This document shows, in pieces, positions 41,745-50,389 of a stretch of 64,000 bases of DNA. The stretch is taken from assembly GCF_014773545.1 (NCBI RefSeq), contig NZ_SDDV01000001.1:124001-188000 (forward strand), read 5' to 3'. Position 1 is the first letter of the stretch; each line of letters begins with the position of its first letter. The translations under genes were made by a program, and so were the position numbers. The DNA comes from Hydrogenophaga sp. Lineage in GTDB: Bacteria; Pseudomonadota; Gammaproteobacteria; Burkholderiales; Burkholderiaceae_C. Below the pieces are notes generated by a model. That model saw only the letters and a program-made list of their open reading frames with translations. It was not told where the DNA came from and searched no databases.

Positions 41745-42524
41745 ATGCTCGCCAAACGCATCATCCCCTGCCTGGACGTGACCGGTGGTCGCGTCGTCAA
41801 GGGTGTCAACTTCGTCGAGCTGCGCGACGCGGGCGATCCGGTAGAGATTGCGGCGCGCTACAACGAGCAGGGCGCCGACGAGCTGACCTTTTTGGACATC
41901 ACGGCAACCTCCGACGGGCGCGATCTGATCCTGCACATCATCGAAGCGGTGGCCTCGCAGGTCTTCATTCCTCTGACCGTCGGCGGCGGCGTGCGCACGG
42001 TCGATGACGTGCGCCGCTTGCTCAACGCGGGCGCCGACAAGGTCAGCTTCAATTCGGCAGCCATTGCCCACCCGCAGCTGATTCGCGCTGCGTCGGACAA
42101 ATACGGTTCGCAGTGCATCGTGGTCGCCATCGACGCCAAGCGCCGTCAGGGCGAGGACCTGCTCCACCGCGGCCAGGGCTGGGACGTCTACAGCCACGGC
42201 GGGCGCCAGAACACCGGGCTCGACGCACTGGCCTGGGCGCGGCAGATGGCCGACTGCGGCGCGGGCGAAATTCTGCTCACCAGCATGGACCGTGACGGCA
42301 CCAAGAGCGGCTTCGACCTGGCGCTGACACGTGCCGTGGCCGACGCGGTGGACGTGCCGGTCATTGCCTCCGGCGGCGTCGGCACACTGGATCACCTGGC
42401 CGACGGGGTGCAGCAAGGCGGTGCCGACGCGGTGCTGGCTGCCAGCATCTTCCACTACGGCGAATACACCGTCGCACAGGCCAAGCAGCGCATGGCCGAA
42501 CGCGGCATACCCGTGAGACTTTGA
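41745..42524 (+). CDS. hisF: Imidazole glycerol phosphate synthase cyclase subunit
   Basis: A 259-residue TIM barrel, the synthase partner of His[21 protein letters not shown] (catalytic Asp), [40 protein letters not shown] and [16 protein letters not shown] are conserved. It starts 40 bases after hisA and ends 2 bases before the hisI ATG. Confidence 0.96.
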   Translation: MLAKRIIPCLDVTGGRVVKGVNFVELRDAGDPVEIAARYNEQGADELTFLDITATSDGRDLILHIIEAVASQVFIPLTVGGGVRTVDDVRRLLNAGADKVSFNSAAIAHPQLIRAASDKYGSQCIVVAIDAKRRQGEDLLHRGQGWDVYSHGGRQNTGLDALAWARQMADCGAGEILLTSMDRDGTKSGFDLALTRAVADAVDVPVIASGGVGTLDHLADGVQQGGADAVLAASIFHYGEYTVAQAKQRMAERGIPVRL

Positions 42525-42526
42525 GC

Positions 42527-42937
42527 ATGACAAGCAATTGGCTCGATGCCATCAAGTGGGACGCACAAGGCCTGCTGCCGGTGATTGCGCAGGAGGTCGG
42601 CAGCGGCGACGTGCTGATGTTCGCCTGGATGAACCGCGAGGCGCTGCAAAAGACGGCCGAGCTCGGCCGTGCGGTCTACTTCAGCCGCTCGCGCAACAAG
42701 CTCTGGTTCAAGGGTGAAGAATCGGGCCATGTGCAAACGGTGCACGAGATCCGGATCGATTGCGACAACGACGTGCTGCTGCTCAAAGTCACCCAGCACG
42801 GCCACGAGCCCGGCATCGCCTGCCACACCGGGCGTCACAGTTGTTTCTTCCAGCGTCTTCACAATGGTCAATGGGTGACGGTCGATCCGGTGCTCAAAGA
42901 CCCCGAATCAATTTACACGCAAGCCACTCATGACTGA
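42527..42937 (+). CDS. hisI: Phosphoribosyl-AMP cyclohydrolase
   Basis: A 136-residue cyclohydrolase opening the purine ring of PR-AMP. Signature [26 protein letters not shown] with zinc ligands in [13 protein letters not shown] and [13 protein letters not shown] 42527 is preferred over TTG 42521. It overlaps hisE by 8 bases; hisI and hisE are separate genes here, not fused as in E. coli. Confidence 0.94.
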   Translation: MTSNWLDAIKWDAQGLLPVIAQEVGSGDVLMFAWMNREALQKTAELGRAVYFSRSRNKLWFKGEESGHVQTVHEIRIDCDNDVLLLKVTQHGHEPGIACHTGRHSCFFQRLHNGQWVTVDPVLKDPESIYTQATHD

Positions 42938-43310
42938 AACCGATACCCTGGCCCGACTGGCGGCCGTACTTGAAAGCCGCAAGCCCGCCCACGGAGGGGA
43001 TCCGCAGACCAGTTACGTCGCACGCCTGCTGCACCAAGGGCCGGATGCGTTTTTGAAGAAAATAGGCGAAGAGGCCACCGAAGCGGTAATGGCGGCAAAG
43101 GACTGCGAGCACGGCGGCGATGCGCAAAAACTGGTCAACGAAATCGCCGACCTCTGGTTTCACTGCCTGATTGCGCTGGCGTATTACAGCAAGTCGCCCG
43201 CCGACGTGCTCAGCGAACTCGCGCGCCGCGAGGGTCTGAGCGGGCTGGATGAAATGGCCTTGCGCCAAGCGCTGCAAAAACAATCCGAACAACAAGGAGT
43301 CAGGCCATGA
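42930..43310 (+). CDS. hisE: Phosphoribosyl-ATP diphosphatase
   Basis: A 126-residue MazG-like enzyme removing pyrophosphate from [36 protein letters not shown], containing the EExxE metal site, and [17 protein letters not shown] are conserved. It overlaps hisI at its start and the next membrane gene at its end (ATGA). Confidence 0.94.
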   Translation: MTETDTLARLAAVLESRKPAHGGDPQTSYVARLLHQGPDAFLKKIGEEATEAVMAAKDCEHGGDAQKLVNEIADLWFHCLIALAYYSKSPADVLSELARREGLSGLDEMALRQALQKQSEQQGVRP

Positions 43311-43669
43311 ACGCATTCGACGTGACGCCAGACGCGGGAAAAACGCCCGAGCAACTCGCCAGCCTGCGCCAGATCACGCTGGTGGTCTATATTCTGTACG
43401 CCTTGTCCTGGCTGGCTGGCATCACTGGCATCATTGCCATCGTGATCAACTACGTCAAACGCGAAGACGCTGCCGGTACCTTGTACCAGAGCCACTTCAG
43501 TTGGCAGATTCGCACCTTCTGGTGGAGCTTGCTGTGGGCTGTGCTGGGCGCGTTGACCATGTTCATTCTGGTCGGCTTCCTCATTTGGTTTGTGGCGGCA
43601 ATCTGGTTCATCTACCGCATCGTCAAAGGCCTGCTCTACTGGAGCGATCAAAAACCCATGCCGGGCTGA
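43307..43669 (+). CDS. Small membrane protein (DUF4870-like)
   Basis: A 120-residue protein with three hydrophobic helices ([53 protein letters not shown]) and the segment [15 protein letters not shown], which looks like the DUF4870/TIM-type family. It overlaps hisE by 4 bases and is followed at 2 bases by the HIT gene, a conserved arrangement in Burkholderiales. Function unknown. Confidence 0.78.
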   Translation: MNAFDVTPDAGKTPEQLASLRQITLVVYILYALSWLAGITGIIAIVINYVKREDAAGTLYQSHFSWQIRTFWWSLLWAVLGALTMFILVGFLIWFVAAIWFIYRIVKGLLYWSDQKPMPG

Positions 43670-43671
43670 AC

Positions 43672-44034
43672 ATGAGCACGTTTGATTCGAGTTGCATTTT
43701 CTGCCAGATCATCGCTGGCCACATTCCGTGCCGAAAAGTCTACGAAGACGACGAGATTCTCGCCTTTCACGACATCAAGCCCTGGGCGCCGGTGCATTTT
43801 CTGCTGCTGCCCAAGCTGCACATTGCGTCGATGGCGCAGATTGCGCCCGAGCACGAGCGGCTGCTGGGGCGCATGCTGCTGCTGGCACCCCGGCTGGCGC
43901 TGGAGCAAGGTTGCAACCCCTACCCGCAGGGTGGCTTTCGCATCGTCTGCAACACCGGAGCCGAAGGCGGGCAGGAGGTGCAGCACCTGCACCTGCACGT
44001 CATGGGCGGCGCGCGTCCCTGGCTGCGCGGCTGA
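43672..44034 (+). CDS. HIT family nucleotide-binding protein (HinT-like)
   Basis: A 120-residue histidine-triad hydrolase. CIFCQIIAGHIPCRKVYEDDEILAFHDI starts the fold; the active triad is QHLHLHVMGG (H-x-H-x-H). HinT proteins hydrolyse AMP-lysine and AMP-phosphoramidate adducts. ATG 43672 follows the small membrane gene by 2 bases. Confidence 0.92.
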   Translation: MSTFDSSCIFCQIIAGHIPCRKVYEDDEILAFHDIKPWAPVHFLLLPKLHIASMAQIAPEHERLLGRMLLLAPRLALEQGCNPYPQGGFRIVCNTGAEGGQEVQHLHLHVMGGARPWLRG

Positions 44035-44150
44035 GGGTGCCTATTTTTTTACTCGAACTGGGTTTTACGCAGGCGCAAGCCTGAACTCTGAGCCGACCTT
44101 AGAATCCCAACACTTGCATTTGCCGTCTTGTCCTATCTCTGGAGAAAATC

Positions 44151-44393
44151 ATGGGTTCCTTATCAATCTGGCACTGGTTAATCGTTTTGTTGGTCGTGGT
44201 GCTGGTGTTTGGCACCAAGAAACTCAAGAACATCGGCGCCGACCTCGGCGGCGCGGTCAAGGGTTTCAAGGACGGCGTGAAAGACAGCGGTGCGAGCGAC
44301 GCTGACGCCAGCACGGCTGCGGCAGCGCAAGTCACGCAGGAAACCCGGGCCGACAAAAACACCATCGACGTCGAAGCCAGGCAAAAAAGCTGA
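44151..44393 (+). CDS. tatA: Twin-arginine translocase subunit TatA
   Basis: An 80-residue protein: one transmembrane helix ([19 protein letters not shown]) then the amphipathic helix [14 protein letters not shown]. It polymerises to form the export pore for folded proteins. GGAG (44141-44144) is 6 bases upstream of the ATG. The Rieske protein encoded by petA in this window is a typical Tat substrate family. Confidence 0.93.
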   Translation: MGSLSIWHWLIVLLVVVLVFGTKKLKNIGADLGGAVKGFKDGVKDSGASDADASTAAAAQVTQETRADKNTIDVEARQKS

Positions 44394-44504
44394 GCTTTGG
44401 CCGCATATGATCATCGCTCGATCCGATTGACGCGATCTTTCTGTCTGACCGGGTCAGGCGTGCAGTCTTTGCGGCGCGCGCCACGTGTCCTGAATTCCTG
44501 ACCC

Positions 44505-44999
44505 ATGCTTGACTTTGGCGTTTCTGAACTGGCTGTCATTGGAGCCGTGGCCCTGCTGGTCATCGGGCCCGAGAAGCTGCCGCGCGTTGCGCGCACGGTG
44601 GGTGCCTTGCTGGGCAAGGCGCAACGCTATGTGGCCGATGTGAAGGCCGAGGTCAGCCGCAGCATAGATCTCGAAGAACTCAAGAAAATGAAGGAGTCGA
44701 TGGAAGGCGCGGCGCGCGAGGTCGAGGACTCGGTGCACAGCAGTACGCACGAGTTCGAAAAGTCCTGGTCGGACGTCACGGCCGGTCTCGATGCTGCTGC
44801 CACGCCGGGGTCGGCCCCGTCAGACGGTATCGGCTTTGATGCCATGCCCGCCTACAAGCGACCAAAAAAGAACTGGCGCATCAAGCAAAAAGCCATACCG
44901 CAGTGGTACAAGATGCGCAACGGTGTGCGCACCCACACCCAGTCGGGTGCCGCCCGGGTGGCGCGTTTTCGGCCCCGGCCAACTTCCACGCCCCGCTAA
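44505..44999 (+). CDS. tatB: Twin-arginine translocase subunit TatB
   Basis: A 164-residue protein with [33 protein letters not shown], the TatB transmembrane helix and FGVSE/GPE signature, then a long helical charged tail. It docks signal peptides with TatC. Its stop (TAATG) overlaps the tatC ATG by one base. Confidence 0.93.
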   Translation: MLDFGVSELAVIGAVALLVIGPEKLPRVARTVGALLGKAQRYVADVKAEVSRSIDLEELKKMKESMEGAAREVEDSVHSSTHEFEKSWSDVTAGLDAAATPGSAPSDGIGFDAMPAYKRPKKNWRIKQKAIPQWYKMRNGVRTHTQSGAARVARFRPRPTSTPR

Positions 45000-45796
45000 T
45001 GGCTTCAGCAAAAGACTCCAAGGACGAACTCGCCGGCAGCGAGCAGCCGTTTGTTCAGCACCTCAAGGAGCTGCGCGATCGCCTGCTCTATGGCTTGATG
45101 GGTCTGGCTGCCTGCATGGTGTTGCTGGCGATCTGGCCCGGCCCGGCCGGTCTGATCGACTTGATCGCCATCCCGATTCGCGCCCATATGCCGCCCGACG
45201 CCAAGCTGATCGCGGTCGGTGTGTTTTCGCCCTTTTTCGTACCGATCAAGGTGTTGCTGATGGCGGCCTTGTTGCTGTCGCTGCCGTGGTGGATGTACCA
45301 GGTCTGGGCTTTTGTGGCGCCCGGGCTCTACAGCCAGGAAAAGCGTTTTGCCATTCCGATGATCGTGATCGGCAGTTTGTTGGCCTATGGCGGCATTGCT
45401 TTCGTGCAGTTGTTCGTGCTCGACCAAATGTTCGCCTTCATTCAGCACTTCACGCCTGACAGCGTGGCGGCCACGCCCGACGTGGCTTCCTACGTCGAAG
45501 CCATTTTGTCGCTTTATCTGGCGTTCAGTCTGGCGTTTCAGGTGCCGGTGGTTGTGATATTGCTGGTCAAGCTGCGCATGGTCACGATCCAGCAGTTGAA
45601 GGACTTTCGCGGCTACTTCATCGTCCTGGCATTCATCATCGCGGCGGTCATCACGCCGCCCGACGTGATTTCGCAGCTCGCGCTGGCGCTGCCCATGTGC
45701 CTGCTGTATCAGTTGGGCATCTGGGGCGCTCAGTGGTTCATCAAGCTGCCAGCGGCGGTGCCCGAGCAAGCCAGCGAAGCCAGCAGCGCCAAGTAA
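44999..45796 (+). CDS. tatC: Twin-arginine translocase subunit TatC
   Basis: A 265-residue integral membrane protein with six helices. QPFVQHLKELRDRLLYGLMG, AFVAPGLYSQEKRF (contains the Glu and Pro of the signal-peptide site) and FRGYFIVLAFIIAAVITPPDVISQLALALPM are TatC signatures. ATG 44999 overlaps the tatB stop; an in-frame start at 44903 lies inside tatB and was rejected. Next to it lies a convergent protease gene with 11 bases between stops. Confidence 0.95.
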   Translation: MASAKDSKDELAGSEQPFVQHLKELRDRLLYGLMGLAACMVLLAIWPGPAGLIDLIAIPIRAHMPPDAKLIAVGVFSPFFVPIKVLLMAALLLSLPWWMYQVWAFVAPGLYSQEKRFAIPMIVIGSLLAYGGIAFVQLFVLDQMFAFIQHFTPDSVAATPDVASYVEAILSLYLAFSLAFQVPVVVILLVKLRMVTIQQLKDFRGYFIVLAFIIAAVITPPDVISQLALALPMCLLYQLGIWGAQWFIKLPAAVPEQASEASSAK

Positions 45797-45807
45797 GCGC
45801 AGCCCTC

Positions 45808-46953
<1,146 letters not shown>

Positions 46954-47068
46954 GGGAGGCGGTGACAAAAGATGGGTCAGGGGTTTGTTTCAGGAGGCGT
47001 TCAGCGGGACTCGCCCCCCAGTTCTGATTGTGAGCTTAAATGCAAGCAGTCAGCGCTGTTTCAAGTGC

Positions 47069-47082
47069 TTGACCCAGATCAA
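47069..47082 (+). promoter_or_regulatory. Predicted FNR/Anr box
   Basis: TTGACCCAGATCAA matches the FNR consensus TTGAT-N4-ATCAA at 9 of 10 conserved bases. Its centre is 69 bases upstream of the DUF3149 ATG. A class II site at -41.5 would place the transcription start near 47117, with TGCAAT (47105-47110) as the -10 region. Confidence 0.7.
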
Positions 47083-47144
47083 GGCGGCCAATCGTGTAAG
47101 CAGTTGCAATCAGGTCTTGTTCAAATCAAGCGACGGAGTGCATC

Positions 47145-47291
47145 ATGACTGCAGTGGTAGACCTTTTCACGACCCCTTACGGTCTCTTTAGCTTGGCCAC
47201 CATTGTGGGCGTCATTGCGATGGCGATCTGGTTTTACCGCTTTTTCAAGCGCAAGGTCGAGGAATCGGACGCGGACCAGCGGAATTCTTGA
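47145..47291 (+). CDS. DUF3149 small membrane protein
   Basis: A 48-residue protein beginning MTAVVDLFTTPYGLFSLATI, with one transmembrane helix (LATIVGVIAMAIWFYRFF) and a short basic-acidic tail (KRKVEESDADQRNS). The pattern DLFTTPYGLFSLATIVG...FYRFFKRK matches the DUF3149 family, which is common and uncharacterised in betaproteobacteria. CGGAG (47134-47138) lies 6 bases upstream. It is isolated from neighbours and sits behind a predicted FNR box, suggesting an oxygen-responsive role; the function is unknown. Confidence 0.82.
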   Translation: MTAVVDLFTTPYGLFSLATIVGVIAMAIWFYRFFKRKVEESDADQRNS

Positions 47292-47425
47292 TCGGTTGGC
47301 CTTGAGACGCGCGGCGCAGCGCGCAGGGGCATGCCACGCTGTCACAATAGGGCACGGTTGACCCATTGGTGTTGCGCTGCTTGGCAGCGTTGGCGGGGCA
47401 TCCGATTCTTTAGTTCCTGCTTGCC

Positions 47426-48205
47426 ATGCCCTGCGAACCCCAAGCTGCTCTTGCCCGATCCGACCTGGTGCGGGCACTCGATCACCTGCTGCAACCGGGC
47501 TTGTTGCAAGATTACGCGCCGAACGGCCTGCAGGTGCAAGGGCGGGCTGAGATTCGTCATCTGGTCACGGGGGTGACGGCCAGCCTGGCCTTGATCGACG
47601 CCGCGCTGGATGCCGGGGCCGACGCGATTTTGGTTCATCACGGGTTGTTCTGGCGCGGCCGGGACGCCTGCGTGACGGGCTGGCTCAAACAGCGGCTGGC
47701 ACGCCTGCTGGCGCACGACGTCAGCTTGCTGGCCTACCATTTGCCGCTTGACGCGCACCCGGTGCTGGGCAACAACGCCCAGTTGGCGCAACTGCTGGGC
47801 GTGGCTTTGTACGACGGCGTGCGCGGTCGTTTTGGCGAACAGGCGTTGGGTTTCATGGGCCAGCGGCGCGCCGATTCGGCTGCGGCGCTCGCAGCGCAGG
47901 TGCAGCAAGCGCTGGGCCGAGCGGTGACGCTGGTGGCGCAGCCGGACCGACCGATCGAGCACGTGGCGCTGTGCAGCGGCGGCGCGCAAAGCTATTTCGA
48001 GGCGGCCATCGCCGCCGGCGCCGACGTCTTCATCACCGGCGAAATTTCCGAACCGCAGGCCCACTACGCACGCGAATGCGGTGTGGCCTACATTGCCTGC
48101 GGCCACCACGCCAGCGAGCGCTACGGCGTGGCAGCGGTGGGCGCGCATGTGGCGGCCGAACTGGGCCTGCGCCACAGCTTCATCGACATCGACAATCCGG
48201 CCTGA
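47426..48205 (+). CDS. Nif3-like dinuclear metal centre protein
   Basis: A 259-residue Nif3/YbgI family protein. NGLQVQG, LVHHGLFWRG and AYHLPLDAHPVLGNNAQLA hold the metal-binding histidines; EQA..FITGEISE and ACGHHASERYGV complete the second half. The family forms hexamers with two metals; some members are GTP cyclohydrolase-like, but function is unsettled. It is followed 10 bases later by pdxA. Confidence 0.9.
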   Translation: MPCEPQAALARSDLVRALDHLLQPGLLQDYAPNGLQVQGRAEIRHLVTGVTASLALIDAALDAGADAILVHHGLFWRGRDACVTGWLKQRLARLLAHDVSLLAYHLPLDAHPVLGNNAQLAQLLGVALYDGVRGRFGEQALGFMGQRRADSAAALAAQVQQALGRAVTLVAQPDRPIEHVALCSGGAQSYFEAAIAAGADVFITGEISEPQAHYARECGVAYIACGHHASERYGVAAVGAHVAAELGLRHSFIDIDNPA

Positions 48206-48215
48206 GACGTCTGCG

Positions 48216-49262
48216 ATGCAACTGCTGCGGCGAACAGCGCGGCCCGTGGTGTTGTCCATGGGCGACCCGGCCGGCATTGGCCCGGAAATCATTGCCAGCG
48301 CCTTTCAACAGCGCCCCGATTTGGGCCGTCAGGTGCTGGTCGCTGGCGACGTGGCGGTGCTGCGCCGCGCGCTGCGGCTGAGCTCGCAGCGACTGGCGTC
48401 ACAGGCCGCGCCGATCATGTTGGTCGAATTGAACCAATGGTCAGACTTTGCGCAAACCCCGCCCGCTGGCTTGCCGCTGGTACAAGCGTGTGCTCTGAAG
48501 CAGCCAGTCGCTCTGGGCCGAGTCAGCGCCGAGGCCGGCCTGGCGGCGGCCGACTGCATTCGCTTTGCAGCCCAGGCGGCCCTCGATGGCCGGGCGCGCG
48601 CCGTCGTCACCGCGCCGATCCACAAAGAAGCGCTGGCCGCCGCCGGACTCGAATTCCCCGGCCACACCGAAATGCTGCAGGCGCTGGCGGCGGCGCATCA
48701 GGGGCTGGCGCCGGCTGCGCTGCCGGTGCGCATGATGCTGAGTTGTCCGGGCCTGCGCACCGTGCTGGTCAGCATCCACGTCTCGCTGCGGCAGGCGCTC
48801 GATGCCGTCACCCAGAAGCAGGTGTTGCAAACCCTGCGCATCACGCACGCGCATCTGAGCCGTTTTGGTCCGAGCTCGGCGCGCATTGCGGTGGCCGGAC
48901 TCAACCCGCATGCCGGCGAAGGGGGTTTGTTCGGTCGCGAAGAAATCGACTCCATTGGCCCGGCGATTCGACAGGCGCAAAGCGAGGGCATCGATTGCAG
49001 CGGTCCGCATGCGCCCGATACCGTATTCATGCGCGCCCGTCAGGGCATTTTCGACGTGGTGGTGGCGATGTACCACGACCAGGGTCTGATCCCGGTCAAG
49101 CTGCTCGGGCTCGAGCACGGGGTCAACACCACGCTGGGGCTGCCCTTCGTTCGCACCAGCCCGGATCATGGCACCGCCTTCGATCTGGCCGGCAGCGGCC
49201 GAGCCAGCCCGGCCAGCCTGCTGGCGGCCATCGACGCCGCGCTGCAGGCCGCGCCCGACTGA
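48216..49262 (+). CDS. pdxA: 4-hydroxythreonine-4-phosphate dehydrogenase
   Basis: A 348-residue enzyme of the DXP-dependent vitamin B6 pathway. SMGDPAGIGPEI begins the fold; metal and substrate residues are in APIHKEAL, FPGHTEML, LNPHAGEGG and MYHDQGLIPVK. It oxidises 4-phosphohydroxy-threonine for condensation with DXP by PdxJ. ATG 48216 is the family start and follows the Nif3-like gene closely, suggesting cotranscription. Confidence 0.94.
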   Translation: MQLLRRTARPVVLSMGDPAGIGPEIIASAFQQRPDLGRQVLVAGDVAVLRRALRLSSQRLASQAAPIMLVELNQWSDFAQTPPAGLPLVQACALKQPVALGRVSAEAGLAAADCIRFAAQAALDGRARAVVTAPIHKEALAAAGLEFPGHTEMLQALAAAHQGLAPAALPVRMMLSCPGLRTVLVSIHVSLRQALDAVTQKQVLQTLRITHAHLSRFGPSSARIAVAGLNPHAGEGGLFGREEIDSIGPAIRQAQSEGIDCSGPHAPDTVFMRARQGIFDVVVAMYHDQGLIPVKLLGLEHGVNTTLGLPFVRTSPDHGTAFDLAGSGRASPASLLAAIDAALQAAPD

Positions 49263-49270
49263 GGGCTGCT

Positions 49271-49387
49271 TCAGCGGCGCAACTGGTCGCGTATCTGATG
49301 CAGCAACAGCACCTCTTCGCTTGGTGCGGGCGGCGCCGCAGGTGTCGGCGGCTGGTTTTTCATGATGCGCTTGATCGGATCGACCAT
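49271..49387 (-). pseudogene. Apparent mscL C-terminal remnant
   Basis: The last ~37 codons read VDPIKRIMKNQPPTPAAP, then a short Ala/Pro linker, then SEEVLLLHQIRDQLRR and a stop. This is the shape of the cytoplasmic tail of the large mechanosensitive channel MscL (a basic IxxINRLKK stretch, Ala/Pro linker, then VLLxEIRDxLKR). Nothing upstream resembles the channel helices. mscL commonly lies beside petA in Burkholderiales, which supports a deletion remnant. The longer open frame (to 49567) is not hydrophobic and looks non-coding. Confidence 0.5.
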
Positions 49388-49552
49388 GAGAGCCGCCGAC
49401 TTGTCCGATCGTTTCACTGCCCGCGGCACGTGGTGCGGCGCCGGCGTGCAGGCGTCGAGTTTTGGCTGCAGCACACGCAACTTTGCATTTGTGGCCTGCC
49501 TCCAACGGGTATGACTTTGAAAGCCGCCCAAAAAATGAAAGTCCTGCCCGTT

Positions 49553-49597
49553 CTCCCTCTCCCCCAACCCCTCTCCTGCGCACGGGAGATGGGAGCG
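49553..49597. repeat. Degenerate palindromic repeat related to the DUF559 flanking units
   Basis: CTCTCCCCCAACCCCTCTCC followed by TGCGCACGGGAGATGGGAGC resembles CTCACCCCGGCCCTCTCCCG-AG-GCGGGAGAGGGAGC at 2080-2118, with several mismatches that break the stem. Same orientation as the right-hand units. Confidence 0.5.
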
Positions 49598-49633
49598 AAG
49601 TGAGTCGCGGTCCGACTTTCACGTTAATGCCAG

Positions 49634-49669
49634 GCCACAGATCGCATCTGTGAGCCACAGATCGCATCT
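49634..49669. promoter_or_regulatory. Palindrome and 16-bp direct repeat upstream of petABC
   Basis: CACAGAT-CGC-ATCTGTG (49636-49652) is a perfect 7-bp palindrome. The 16-base string GCCACAGATCGCATCT occurs at 49634-49649 and again at 49654-49669, a 20-base period or two helical turns. It precedes a TACAAT -10-like element (49680-49685) and the petA ATG at 49732, so it looks like a paired binding site; the regulator is unknown. Confidence 0.55.
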
Positions 49670-49731
49670 TGGGCTCCAGTACAATCCGCAGACACCCAAA
49701 AACTCCTCTCGAACCAGCTAGAAAGTTTGTC

Positions 49732-50340
49732 ATGAGCGAAGCATTCACGAAGCCGGCTGTCGACAACAGCCGCAGAACCTGGCTGATCGCTACCTGCGCC
49801 GTTGGCGGTGTCGGTGCGGTTGGCGTCGCCGTTCCATTTGCCAGCAGCATTCAACCGTCCGAGCGGGCCAGGGCCGCAGGTGCGCCCGTAGAAGTTGACA
49901 TTTCACGCATCTTGCAGGGCGAGAAACTGGTGGTCGAGTGGCGCGGCAAGCCAGTCTGGATCATGCGCCGCACCCCCGAGCAATTGGCTTCTCTGGAAAA
50001 TATCGATGCTCAGTTGGCTGATCCGAATTCGGTGCGCACCGCCGTCCCGACTCCCGAATACGCGCGCAATCGGCACCGCTCGATCAAGCCCGAATACCTG
50101 GTGCTGGTGGGTATCTGCACCCATCTGGGCTGCTCGCCGGGTGCCAGATTGAATCCGGGCCCGCAGCCATCGCTGCCCGATGACTGGCCGGGTGGTTTTT
50201 TTTGCGCCTGCCACGGCTCAACTTTCGACTTGGCAGGACGGGTTTTCTTGCACAAGCCGGCACCCGACAACCTGGCGGTGCCGCCGCACCACTACCTATC
50301 AGAGACCAGATTGCTGGTCGGGGAAGACGCACAGGCCTGA
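49732..50340 (+). CDS. petA: Ubiquinol-cytochrome c reductase iron-sulfur (Rieske) subunit
   Basis: A 202-residue Rieske protein. The N-terminal region has NSRRTWLIATCAVGGVGAVGVAVPF, a Tat-type signal anchor. The 2Fe-2S ligands are CTHLGCSPG and CACHGSTFDL. It transfers electrons from ubiquinol to cytochrome c1 in the bc1 complex. ATG 49732 is chosen over an earlier frame start at 49669, which falls in the palindromic region. petB follows after 49 bases. Confidence 0.95.
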   Translation: MSEAFTKPAVDNSRRTWLIATCAVGGVGAVGVAVPFASSIQPSERARAAGAPVEVDISRILQGEKLVVEWRGKPVWIMRRTPEQLASLENIDAQLADPNSVRTAVPTPEYARNRHRSIKPEYLVLVGICTHLGCSPGARLNPGPQPSLPDDWPGGFFCACHGSTFDLAGRVFLHKPAPDNLAVPPHHYLSETRLLVGEDAQA

Positions 50341-50389
50341 GTCGCCTTGCCTGACCGTGCAAGCAGATACCTGACACCCGAGGCAATCC

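Larger units (their letters stand above)
49263..49731. other. Intergenic region between pdxA and petA with remnants and repeats
   Basis: A 469-base gap holding no intact gene. It contains a minus-strand mscL-like tail (49271-49387), a degenerate copy of the DUF559-type palindrome (49553-49597) framed by GAAAGTC/GACTTTC inverted heptamers near 49538 and 49613, and the petA upstream palindrome and predicted -10 element. Confidence 0.6.

Noticed and set aside
49388-49567. N-terminal half of a 98-codon minus-strand frame ahead of the mscL-like tail
   Set aside because: It is not hydrophobic, has no ribosome-binding site and begins inside a repeat; it is likely an accidental extension of the remnant.
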